Positions 43,617-52,242 of a stretch of DNA of 64,000 nucleotides are shown here, piece after piece. The notes below the pieces were generated by a model. That model was not told where the DNA came from, ran no database searches, and was given only the letters and a program-made list of their open reading frames with translations. The stretch is taken from contig OY986436.1 in the NCBI GenBank assembly GCA_963920525.1, positions 82,358,943 through 82,422,942 on the forward strand, written 5' to 3'. Every line of letters starts with the position of its first letter. Positions within the stretch are counted from its first letter, which is position 1. The stretch comes from Dichetophora obliterata. Lineage: Eukaryota; Arthropoda; Insecta; Diptera; Sciomyzidae. The position numbers and the translations under genes are program-made.

Positions 43617-44117
43617 CTAAAAACCAATGCCATCTAAACAGGTTATATAATAACTTATATATATAAAAACTTTGTAATAATAACTTACCGTCACATAATA
43701 TTTTAAGCAAGTTATAATAGCCTCGCAAACTTCAGGAATTATAAACGATAGCGACGGTTTTGAAATTCGTGATAAAAACATTAAACTTGCGTTTGTTACC
43801 AAAAATCTCAAAGTAACAGCAAGCTTTTGTCTTGAAGTTATGGCATCTCTTTGATTTGTGTTTTGCTTTGTTATTTTGGCTTCAATAATTATAAGTAAAC
43901 TTTCAAAAACATCATCATTAATGCGACAAAAGCTTTTAAACCTCCCATCTTCTGTATTAACGCTTAGTTCGTTCAAAAGTATCTCGGTATTTTTATATTT
44001 TCTTTGAATCAAAAAATTTGAAACCCAGCTGCTCCTTTCTCTCCTTTCCTTCTTTTGCAATAAACTTGCCACTAAAATAAAAGCAGCACTAGCCATTATT
44101 TCATCATCAGGAGCCAT
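43617..44117 (-). pseudogene. Harbinger E transposase, first exon
   Basis: Minus strand from ATG 44117: MAPDDEIMASAAFILVASLL, then SSWVSNFLIQRKYKNTEILL, FCRINDDVFESLLIIIEAKI and TSRQKLAVTLRFLVT, the N-terminal HTH-like segment of PIF/Harbinger transposases. It ends at LKYYVT followed by GTAAGT (about 43690), a splice donor, and a TTTACAG acceptor lies near 43580; after that no DDE sequence is found. The exon itself is undamaged. Confidence 0.85.
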
Positions 44118-44527
44118 TTGATAAACTTAATTGTAATGCATTTTATTTGCTATAAATAATTATTAATAAATTATAATTAATTAATTTACAGTTTTTATCA
44201 ATTGAAATATTAAAATAAAACCGCTATTATATTATACTCAATGCTTGCAAGGCAAATTTGTTGTTGAGAAATGGAGCATATGTTTTAGTACTAATATAAA
44301 AATAAGGAGCTATCAACACTGCATTTATTGATGTTCGGCCAAATGCACAAATTGCTGTTTACACCGGCTGAACATACAAGATGGCGGACAATGCTTGTTC
44401 GCGATTGATGTTCGTGCGGTCTGAACAGTACTCCGAATGAAGAATTTATTGCAATAAATTGTTCGCTATGAATTTTTCGTTCGTTCAGGCGGTCAAAACC
44501 CATAGCAATGCTACAGCCAGAAATTCT
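44118..44527. other. No gene; probable Harbinger terminal region
   Basis: AT-rich to 44310, then a more GC-rich 200 bp with TGTTCGGCC, TTGTTCGC and GCGGTCTGAACAG motifs resembling Harbinger ends. No inverse partner located. Confidence 0.4.
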
Positions 44528-45175
44528 TTAAAACATTTCGCCCCGCTTTCCTAGAGTATGAAAACAAGATATCAGATTTGCGAATAGATTGAAAAATATT
44601 TGTACCTTTCGTGCTCGCTTGGACTGAGTCGGTGTTTCCAAAAGGGACGATTCTTCAGTGCTGCTGCTCTGCAATTTGACTTTTTTGTTGTGCTTGCTGA
44701 AGATGACCTCGATGCATTCATATTTTCGACTGAGCTGCATTTTGAAAAAGAGAGATTATTTTTTAAAATTTACGAGACTTGTAGGTAACATATAACAGAA
44801 ATCCTTTATACTTTCTAGAGGACTTCATGTTATCCAAAAATGGATCCAAAAATGGCATGACGCAATAATACCTCCACTGATTTTTAGTAGCAATAGCAGC
44901 ACTACCCATCGCAAGTATTGCATCTTTTACAGCAATCATGTAGGCCTCTTCAACGCTTTTTACACTGTGCTTCTACAAAATATTGACATTTTAATCTGTT
45001 TAATGCTGCTTGGTCATGCAATATTTACCATCTAGATTTACGTTTAGGGAAACCTCCTTTCATTCACGATCCTTCAGTCTCAGATTCTTGCAGCTCTCCA
45101 TTTCAAGATCGTACAGAAGTTTGTGTTTCCGCACTTGTTCAATAAGTAGTTCATCCAAGTCCCTATCTAAGAAAT
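44528..45175 (-). pseudogene. MADF-type accessory gene, degenerate
   Basis: Minus strand from about 45175: DRDLDELLIEQVRKHKLLYD, then DREWKEVSLNVNL, a MADF domain (DELLI..V..H..LYD....W..V). Following pieces: VEEAYMIAVKDAILAMGSAA near 44955-44890, then after an apparent intron and frameshift CIEVIFSKHNKKVKLQSSST near 44730-44660 and TPTQSKRARKVQ near 44630-44600. Probably the partner gene of the Harbinger transposase at 43617 or of an adjacent element. Confidence 0.7.
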
Positions 45176-45299
45176 ATATAGCAATTTTATTGAAATATTT
45201 GTTAAATAATTTATTAGCTGACCTTCAAACCATTTTAACAAAAAATAAAAAAAAAATTAACACAACGAATAAGCTAGCACAGCTAGCTTGAATGAAGTG

Positions 45300-45466
45300 A
45301 AAACATAAACAAATTCTTCTATGTTCGCTTTTGTCGATTGAAGTTTTGTCGCTGCAATTCTTCAGTGTTCTTTATTGGGAATATTTGTGAAAGTTCAGCA
45401 TTAAGGTTTTTGTCCATTACAAGCTCTCGCACGATTACTTTTATTGTGGCTAGTTCGCCAACTAAA
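45300..45466 (-). pseudogene. Short coding-like fragment, possibly DUF4806-type
   Basis: Minus strand from 45466: LVGELATIKVIVRELVMDKN then IFPIKNTEELQRQNFN and a stop. The pattern (hydrophobic helix, then FP.K..EEL) resembles the start of DUF4806-type domains found in transposon accessory proteins. It is cut by mariner copy 2 at 45467. Beyond that mariner, 46877-46829 (minus) reads MSENQGILREINAPGS followed by GTAAGT, possibly the first exon of the same gene. Confidence 0.4.
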
Positions 45467-46742
45467 AGGTCCGCCAAATAACTTTTGTTTTTGAAAATTC
45501 TATAAAAAAAAAACTACTAAATATTTTCTCAAATTTCTTTTTTTTATTTGAAAGTACAATCCTTCCGGTTAATAATGGAAAATAATTTCATTCAAATGGC
45601 TGCCTCGGCTGGCCCTGCAGTAGCCTACACGTTCGGTCAAATTTTTAAGCACATTATCGATTGTGTGCAGCTGTATTCACCAATGGCTTCACGAATATTG
45701 TCCTTTAAAGCGTCAATTGTCTTTGGCTTGTCGGCGTCACACTTTTCTCTGAGGGCACCCCACAAATAATAGTCCAACGGTGTCAAATCGCAGCTCCGAG
45801 GTGGCCAAACGACATCAGCTCTGCGGCTGATAATGCGATCTTCAAAAACAGGGCGCAAAACATCGAGTGTAGCTTCGGCTGTGTGGCACGTAGCGCCGTC
45901 CTGTTGAAACCAAATGTTGCCAATATCCCCCTCTTCAATTTTTGTGAACAAAAATTCGTTCAAAATGGCCCGATAACGATCGCCATTGACTATAACGTCC
46001 ACTCCTTGCTCATTTTCGAAAAAAATGGTCCAATTATGCCTCTGGACCAAAATCCGCACCAAACAGTGACTCGTTTTGGGTGCAGCGGCTTTTCAATGTA
46101 TGCGTGCGGGTTTTCTGTGCCCCAAATGCGACAATTTTGCTTGTTTACATACCCGCCAAGATCAAAATGAGCTTTATCTGAAAAGATGATTTTTTTGGCA
46201 AAATCGGCATCTTCTGTATGTAAGTCGATCGCAGGCCCACTTAGCGAAGCGAAAACGCATTGGATGGTCAGTTGGCTTCAACTCCTGTACCAATTGGACT
46301 TCGTATGGCGTCATACCAAGGTCTTTATTCAAAATTCGTCTCAATGATGTCTCCGAAATGTTCAATTGTTGAGAACGACGGTGAATTGAAGTTGATGGCG
46401 CTTCACGCAGACTTTCTGCCACAGCAGCAATATTCTCGGGTGCACGCACTGTTTTTGGCTTTTCACGCTTTGGTTTATCGATGAGGATGCCAGTTTCTTT
46501 CACTTTTTTCACAAGATAACGAACATACGGAGCTGACGGTGCTTCTCTTCTTCCAAAATCCGTACGCAATTTTCGCACACATTCTGCAACATTACCATGG
46601 TTTTCAAAGTAATGTCGCAATATTTCCCAGCGTTGTATTTATATCAGCGGAAGGATAAAACTAATTATCTGTCAAATCAGACATGAGCTAAGTGTTACCA
46701 TTCACGAAATAAGCACTAGTTGAAAAAAAAACGTTAGATGGG
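45467..46742 (-). mobile_element. mariner-like element, copy 2
   Basis: Left end GGTCCGCCAAATAACTTTTG (the inverse of the family 3' end); right side ends with the inverse of CCCATCTAACGTTTTTTT, so the outermost about 10 bp at the right are lost. It is the longest copy and retains the N-terminal half missing in copies 1 and 3. Confidence 0.9.
45590..46650 (-). pseudogene. mariner-like transposase, copy 2, two frameshifts
   Basis: Minus strand. MRHYFENHGNVAECVRKLRT (46620) starts the HTH pair; further QQLNISETSLRRILNKDLGM and VQELKPTDHPMRF, frameshift near 46215, then AHFDLGGYVNKQ-type sequence (first D context), VNGDRYRAILNEFLF, FQQDGATCHTAEATLDVLRP (second D), RSCDLTPLDYYLWGALREKC (third D) and DNIREAIGE, with a second frameshift near 45665 before the C-terminus. 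The original start codon upstream (in a VYTVEQRWEI-like context) reads as ATA. Inactive, but only by a few mutations. Confidence 0.9.
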
Positions 46743-46908
46743 AAATAAAATCATGAAACGTATCTTTATATGAATATTTCCTGAAATGTATTAATTAACT
46801 TACTGTTTGTTTGGTCAAATGACTTACATGATCCAGGTGCATTTATCTCACGCAAAATACCTTGATTTTCTGACATTTTATGGCTTATGAAGAAGAGAAT
46901 GTAGTTTT
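46743..46908. other. Spacer with possible exon
   Basis: Contains the 46877-46829 minus-strand MSENQGILREINAPGS fragment ending in a GTAAGT donor; otherwise nothing. Confidence 0.35.
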
Positions 46909-47161
46909 AATACAGGTTTTTAACTTTAAATTCAACCTTTTACATTTTAAATTAAACTTTTTCATATAAAGTCAAAATTTTTCCATTTCAAATTGAACTT
47001 TTTCCATATATCAAGTTAAAACCGAAATAACAACTTCTTCAACCGAAATAACAATCTAACACTGATTTCTACTGTAGGAAATTTATACTGATACTGGAGT
47101 AAATAGCATGGGTTTATTATATTTATGTTTATTGATAAAACATAAAATTTTATATTATGTA

Positions 47162-47359
47162 TGTAGGCAAGTTAAACAACGTAACTAATTTTAAATAACA
47201 ACTGCTTTATTTCAATGAATTTTTCCTAATTAATTTTTATTTTCGATTTCTCTAAAAAGTATTTTCTCAATTACGATTAAAATAAAGGATACTTAATTAC
47301 AATTCTACAGTATTAAATTGTAAAGTATAGTAGTATAACAAGATATGATAATCACCACA
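47162..47359 (-). repeat. 3' LTR of Ty3/Gypsy element (minus orientation)
   Basis: 198 bp; plus-strand sequence starts TGTAGGCAAGTTAAACAACG and ends ATGATAATCACCACA, so on the coding strand it runs TGTGG...CTACA. Flanked on the left by TGTA (47158-47161). It differs from the other LTR by one visible base (AAATAACAA against AAATAGCAA). Confidence 0.97.
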
Positions 47360-47950
47360 CGGCCATTCCTGAAATAAGTCGGTCTCCGATTTAATTCTCC
47401 ATAACTTCATATACTCGGAAACTGTAGATGTAGACGTAGGTCCTTCGCCAAGTCCGACTTTCCTTACTTCGTACCTGTTGTTTTCTTTTACCATAGTAAC
47501 GATGTACGGTCCCAAATATTTGACTTTTAATTTCAAATTCGTACCAAATTGTGTCCTTTTAATTGCCACTATATCACCAATTGCATAATTCTCAGCTTCT
47601 ATTTTATTCTTGTCGTAAAATCTTTTCTGTTCTCGTTGAGCTTTAAGTATATTGTTTCGAACTTCTTGACGTTGAATCTCACGATTATCTGTAAAAGACT
47701 GAACCAGTTCTTCATGTAATATATTCATTATGTCGATATCGCTTCCATTTCTCATCACAACTCCAGTAAGGATTTCATGGGGTGTAGAGTTAACTACTCG
47801 ATGGTAAGTTGAATTAATACACCTCTGTACTCTGTCAACATGTTTATACCACTTCTCAGGATCATCAATTGAAAGTTTGGACAGAGTTGATATAATTACA
47901 GAGTTAACGCGTTCTACTTGCCCATTTCCTCTAGGAACGCCAGTTGTCAC
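47297..47950 (-). pseudogene. Integrase, C-terminal part
   Basis: Minus strand: TTGVPRGNGQVERVN is the end of the retroviral-type integrase core, containing the GNGQ.ERVN catalytic-glutamate region; then DPEKWYKHVDRVQRCINSTY and STPHEILTGV, and a C-terminal chromatin/DNA-binding region with RFYDKNKIEAENYAIGDIVA and KYLGPYIVTMVKENNRYEVR. The HHCC zinc finger and first two acidic residues lie in the deletion; a short upstream piece (DKG, then SAFTSNDFEDFCRINNI, near 48035-47955) is frameshifted. Reads into the 3' LTR. Confidence 0.92.
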
Positions 47951-48160
47951 TAAAACATGTAAATATTATTTATTCTACAAAAGTCTTCAAAGTCGTTCGA
48001 TGTAAATGCTGATCCAATCCCTTATCAGTAATAACTCGGTGTGGGTATCCAAAGGTCTTTACCATCATGCCAAACCGTTCTAAAACCTCTTTTGTGGTGG
48101 TAGATAGGTTTGAATTCTGAATCGGGTTGCTTTTGCAGCAAAATTGCACCTAAACCAATT

Positions 48161-49156
48161 TTACTTCCCATCTGTATGCAACTCAGTGATAGCCGTAGGA
48201 TCATAAAGATGTAAGACAGGTTTATTTAAAAGTTTGTCTTTTACCGCTTCAAATGCCAATAAATGTTGTTTTTCAAAATTAATATTTTTAATATCTTTTC
48301 GCAATAACTTTGTTAATGGTGCCACTATCATTCCATATTCTTTTATGAACTTACGAAAATATCCGGTTAGACCCAAGAAACTTTGGAGTTGTTTTTCTGT
48401 TGTAGGAACAGGAAAGTTTTTGACAGCCTTCAATTTGTGATGTGATGAAAAAATTGTTGAATCAGATACTCTATAACCAAGATACTCAACTTCAGTCTTT
48501 AAAAACTGACATTTCTTCCAGCTTAGTTCTAGGCCATTGTCAGCTGCAACTTCAAGAACAATTTTTAAGCTAGCAATGCCTTCCTCATAATTTTGCGAAG
48601 GAATAATCAAATCATCGACATAGTGAATTACAATACCTTGTCTTATTAAATCCGAGAAAACTGAAGATACAAATCGATTAAAGCTGGATGGAGAATTGCT
48701 AAGACCAAATGGTGTTTTTGTAAACATGAACTGCCCATCTTGCGTAGAGAAAGAGGTATATTTCATGCTCTCCTTATCCATAGGTGCATGAAAAAAACCA
48801 TTCTTCAAATCGATTGTCGAAAAAATCTTTGCATTCACTAGTTTGTCGATTTGATCATCGATGCGTTGCATTGGAAACCTATCCTTTTTGATAACTTTGT
48901 TCAGTTTTCGAAAGTCAACGCAAAGACGGTACCGCCCATCTTTTTTCCTTACCACAACCACAGGACTTGAAAATTCAGACTTACTCGGAACTATAACACC
49001 GTCTTTTAACCATTCGTCTATTTGCTCACGGACCACTCGGGACTCCAATGGTGCTAGTCTTCTTGGACGTTGATAAATAGGTGTCTCGTCATTTAAAATC
49101 AAGTTGGTTTTAATGGGGCAGTCAACTATCTTTTTTGGTTGATATTTTCTATACAT
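48161..49156 (-). CDS. Ty3/Gypsy reverse transcriptase (RNase H truncated)
   Basis: Minus strand, 331 residues, in the same frame as the upstream Gag-protease and separated from it only by a TAG. RT motifs in order: SPVVVVRKKDGRYRLCVDFR (about 64-83), FSTIDLKNGFFHAP with D116, TPFGLSNSPSSFNR, the catalytic box HYVDDL at 178-183, and KCQFLKTEVEYLGYRVS, SFLGLTGYFRKFI. It ends TELHTDGK at a stop, where RNase H should begin TDAS; a GLGAILLQK-like phrase follows in another frame and then the integrase remnant. Polymerase domain looks undamaged. Confidence 0.95.
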   Translation of the reverse strand: MYRKYQPKKIVDCPIKTNLILNDETPIYQRPRRLAPLESRVVREQIDEWLKDGVIVPSKSEFSSPVVVVRKKDGRYRLCVDFRKLNKVIKKDRFPMQRIDDQIDKLVNAKIFSTIDLKNGFFHAPMDKESMKYTSFSTQDGQFMFTKTPFGLSNSPSSFNRFVSSVFSDLIRQGIVIHYVDDLIIPSQNYEEGIASLKIVLEVAADNGLELSWKKCQFLKTEVEYLGYRVSDSTIFSSHHKLKAVKNFPVPTTEKQLQSFLGLTGYFRKFIKEYGMIVAPLTKLLRKDIKNINFEKQHLLAFEAVKDKLLNKPVLHLYDPTAITELHTDGK

Positions 49157-49165
49157 ATCTAAAAT

Positions 49166-50590
49166 CTAATATCTAAAAACATCATCTCCTAAAATCATGG
49201 TTTCAAAGATGTCTTTAGAGTTTTTACAAATTTTTTTAAGAGATAATCCTTCTGACGTTATGTGAAGCTCACAGTTTTCTAAAAATTTTCTTCCGAGTAT
49301 GATATCGTAACCCATACATGCATTTGGCATCAAATAGAATTGACAATCATATTCCTCATTTGCTCCAGAAAAAACTTGATCTAGCAACCCCTTTGGCATT
49401 ACCTCTTTCGATCCAAGACCGACAAAAGTTCTTGTGGTATGTTGATAATTCGGGTGACCAATTGTTCTATGGACTTCTTCTTTCATCAGATTTACGCAGC
49501 TGCCAGTGTCCACTAATGCCCTAAAAGACTTGAGCCTGATTGTAACAAGCACTGTTGGTACCTCCTTATTTGACATCAAAATGTTTACATTTGAATAAGA
49601 ACTTTTAAAAACGAGCTGGTTTCTTTGAGTGCATGATTTGGCAATGTGCCCGAACGAATTACATTTAAAACATTTTAGTCCTTTATTGGCATTTGGACAA
49701 TTCTTTGAGCTGTGACCAACCGTACCGCAGCTAAAACATTTGATCCGTCCCGGCTGAAACGTGGCGCTATAACGTTCCATTACCTTGATTGACTTGATTC
49801 GCTCGTATTCAATAAATTTCATCTTCAGCTCTTGAAAATTTGAAGCACCATGAAGAATCATTTTCTCCATTGAATGGTCTTCAATAGCATCGACGATATA
49901 TCCAATTGTAGCAATGTCTTCCAAACATATTCGTCCAGCTATTTCTCTCATCTCGTACATGTAAGACCTCCAAGATTCCGAAGCATGTTTTTTGCGACGC
50001 CTTAAAACTTCGTGAATATCTCGACTGTTAACTTGCATCTGAAACTCATGAGTTAAGGCGTCTTTAAATTGCATCCACGATAATATTCCACGCTCTTTTG
50101 ACATGAAAGACTTAGCTGCTCCACGTAATTGTTTTTTGCCATACATAAGAATATCTCGATCTGTCCAATGAAATAGAATCTTAATTTCTTCCATACTAGC
50201 TAGCCATGAACCTACAGGAACATTTACATCTTCACCACTAAATGGTTCCACAGCGTCTTCTACATCCTTAAAAGAAAGCATACGGAATTTCTCCGTTAAA
50301 ACTCTAGCATGCACATAACCTGAATTACAACGAAACTCTTCAGCCTCACGATCAATACCGCATGCCTGTGAAACTATATCCATTTGAGTAGCATCTGGTA
50401 TAGCACTTATATCATCATTTGCTTCAACGTTTTGTTCCTCCAAATTTTCAGCATCAGCTGCCACCAAATTCATCAAGCGAAGTTTCAAAACGGCTTTGGA
50501 TCCTTGTACGGACCATTTGCGTCGTTCAAGTTCGAAACGGAGTTGCGAAACAGACATCTTGTCGACCATCGTCAGCGGAATTGTATTCAT
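49166..50590 (-). CDS. Gag-protease polyprotein of the Gypsy element
   Basis: Minus strand, 474 residues from an ATG. Residues 13-46 (SVSQLRFELERRKWSVQGSK) look like a SAP DNA-binding motif, unusual at a Gag N-terminus. A capsid-like region follows (EPFSGEDVNVPVGSWLASME; WMQFKDALTHEF). Two CCHC zinc knuckles: CFSCGTVGHSSKNC at 285-298 and CFKCNSFGHIAKSC at 307-320. A retropepsin domain follows with the active-site DTGS at 361-364 and the flap-end motif IILGRKFLE near 425. The TAG stop at 49166-49168 lies in frame with the reverse transcriptase 3-4 codons on, so it is either a readthrough stop or a point mutation. Confidence 0.93.
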   Translation of the reverse strand: MNTIPLTMVDKMSVSQLRFELERRKWSVQGSKAVLKLRLMNLVAADAENLEEQNVEANDDISAIPDATQMDIVSQACGIDREAEEFRCNSGYVHARVLTEKFRMLSFKDVEDAVEPFSGEDVNVPVGSWLASMEEIKILFHWTDRDILMYGKKQLRGAAKSFMSKERGILSWMQFKDALTHEFQMQVNSRDIHEVLRRRKKHASESWRSYMYEMREIAGRICLEDIATIGYIVDAIEDHSMEKMILHGASNFQELKMKFIEYERIKSIKVMERYSATFQPGRIKCFSCGTVGHSSKNCPNANKGLKCFKCNSFGHIAKSCTQRNQLVFKSSYSNVNILMSNKEVPTVLVTIRLKSFRALVDTGSCVNLMKEEVHRTIGHPNYQHTTRTFVGLGSKEVMPKGLLDQVFSGANEEYDCQFYLMPNACMGYDIILGRKFLENCELHITSEGLSLKKICKNSKDIFETMILGDDVFRY

Positions 50591-50658
50591 CTTGGCTTTG
50601 TTTCTTATTCTTTCGTCTTTGTATCGTCGTTAAATTGCGTCTTTTGATACTTTAGGTT

Positions 50659-50667
50659 GAGCCCCCA
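50659..50667 (-). promoter_or_regulatory. Probable primer binding site
   Basis: On the coding (minus) strand, four bases after the 5' LTR, TGGGGGCTC is followed by AACC. TGGGGGCTC is the start of the complement of tRNA-Pro 3' ends used by some retroelements; only 9 bases match, so the assignment is tentative. Confidence 0.5.
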
Positions 50668-50671
50668 AAAA

Positions 50672-50869
50672 TGTAGGCAAGTTAAACAACGTAACTAATT
50701 TTAAATAGCAACTGCTTTATTTCAATGAATTTTTCCTAATTAATTTTTATTTTCGATTTCTCTAAAAAGTATTTTCTCAATTACGATTAAAATAAAGGAT
50801 ACTTAATTACAATTCTACAGTATTAAATTGTAAAGTATAGTAGTATAACAAGATATGATAATCACCACA
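50672..50869 (-). repeat. 5' LTR of Ty3/Gypsy element (minus orientation)
   Basis: 198 bp, matching 47162-47359 except for one visible base; followed at the right by the target duplication TGTA (50870-50873). Transcription for the element is expected to start here on the minus strand. Confidence 0.97.
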
Positions 50870-51296
50870 TGTATTAAAAGAGATTTGCAAACAAAGACAA
50901 AAAATATTTTTTTCTTAGCTAAGGTTTTATTTGAACTTTGAAAGTTTATTTTGATATCTTAAGTTTTTTTTAAATATAAAAAGATTAACTTGAAATTGAA
51001 CGAGTTTAATTTGAAATGTAAAACGTTAAATTTGAAGTTAGAAACCTGTATTTGGTTGATTTATTAGCTACTGTGCAGAAGAGGAACAAGAACGCGTGTA
51101 CTTTGAAATGGTAAACACATCATCTTGGAAGCAATTTCATCAATTCCAAAGATTTCTTCTTCGTTCCCCTATATTTCTCCAGTACAAATTCTTAAGCCTG
51201 GCATTGAGTTTTAGGGTAACTCACAAAAATTGTTAAAATTTTGTAGTCTTAAGCCTTTTACAAAATCATTGCTTTCATCCAAAAAACCATTTATTT

Positions 51297-52240
51297 TTAT
51301 GGGAATAAATGGCTCATACAACATAAATTACCAGGTATAGAAGTACTAAAGAAGTAGTCCTCAGTTTGCGATTTTTTAAAACCTTTCTCTGTAATTTTTA
51401 AATCAAAATCTGTATTAGCATATTTGTTGTGGATTTGTTGCAAAATTCGGGATGGCTTTAGAATTTTTCTTTTCAAACTTTTGCAGAAAATTCTCAAAAT
51501 CGTATGCTGAAAAATTTTGTACTATATCCATTTGTTCCACACTTTTATTCAAGTGAAGTAAGCGGTGAACATTAATCGTAACACTGCTTTCGCCAAATAA
51601 ACTTGGAACATTTTCAACAAACAATTCTAACATTTCGTTTGCTACTTGTACGCTTGATTCTAATTTAAGAGGTGTTCACAGCAGTCGCTAAGCCGAATGA
51701 AGTAACAAAAATTCAAAATAAAAATGCTCATGTACTATGTTTTTCAGTACGACAGGCCCCGTATAAAGCACGAATTGACGAAACTACGTCGATTTTCATC
51801 TTAAAACTTCATCCACTGAACGAGGTTTCCTTTGAAATTCTCTTTATTTGCAGATATTTGCAGATAGTGAGACTTATCTTGATGACAGCAAATCTTTATT
51901 TTCTTTACAGAGTTTTGAAGTAATTTTTCCATTTAGAAGCATACACAGCATTTTGTTTGTTACGCCTAAGTTCACTAAATGCATTGGCTCTATTTGAAAC
52001 TGCGTTATCATTTTAGAACCAATAGCTTCTAGTGCAGTGGAAGTATATTTATGCATATCTAAATTGAACGCGAGCTCTTTTCTTTCTGTATAGTCCTTGT
52101 CTGTTCTCAATTGCGATGAAACCGTACTAAATGTTGTGACATTGCTTACTTTTGTGCCTTCTTGGTAGCATTTACTGCAGCCCACTAAGCATTATGGCCA
52201 ACAATGCCACACATAAAAGATCGTTCGGGCGTGTCACATA
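51297..52240 (-). pseudogene. CACTA-like transposase, C-terminal half
   Basis: Minus strand, continuing the gene right of the Tc1 insertion. ICDTPERSFMCGIVGHN (52238-52190), a stop, then MGCSKCYQEGTKVSNVTTFS, TSTALEAIGSKMITQFQIEP and MHLVNLGVTNKMLCMLLNGK. A disrupted stretch near 51870-51640 is followed by LFGESSVTINVHRLLHLNKS, FSAYDFENFLQKFEKK and NPQQI. The order CDTPARSF / GCSKC / MHL..LGV / NVH.L.HL / F.FE...Q matches a widespread arthropod transposase group with the Transposase_21 (EnSpm/CACTA) layout. Several frameshifts. Confidence 0.75.
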
Positions 52241-52242
52241 TA

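Larger units (their letters stand above)
47162..50869 (-). mobile_element. Ty3/Gypsy LTR retrotransposon, internally deleted, young
   Basis: 3708 bp bounded by two 198 bp LTRs and a 4 bp target duplication TGTA (47158-47161 and 50870-50873). Gag-protease, reverse transcriptase and the C-terminal part of integrase are present; most of RNase H and the N-terminal half of integrase are deleted. Near-identical LTRs mean recent insertion, probably after the deletion and therefore mobilised by a related intact element. Confidence 0.95.
46909..51053. mobile_element. Inverted-repeat element carrying an LTR retrotransposon
   Basis: AATACAGGTTTTTAACTTTA at 46909 and, on the minus strand from 51053, AATACAGGTTTCTAACTTCA begin inverted arms of at least 50 bp, both rich in AAATT.AACTTTT-type repeats. 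Subtracting the LTR retrotransposon at 47162-50869 leaves a MITE-like element of about 440 bp. Confidence 0.7.
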
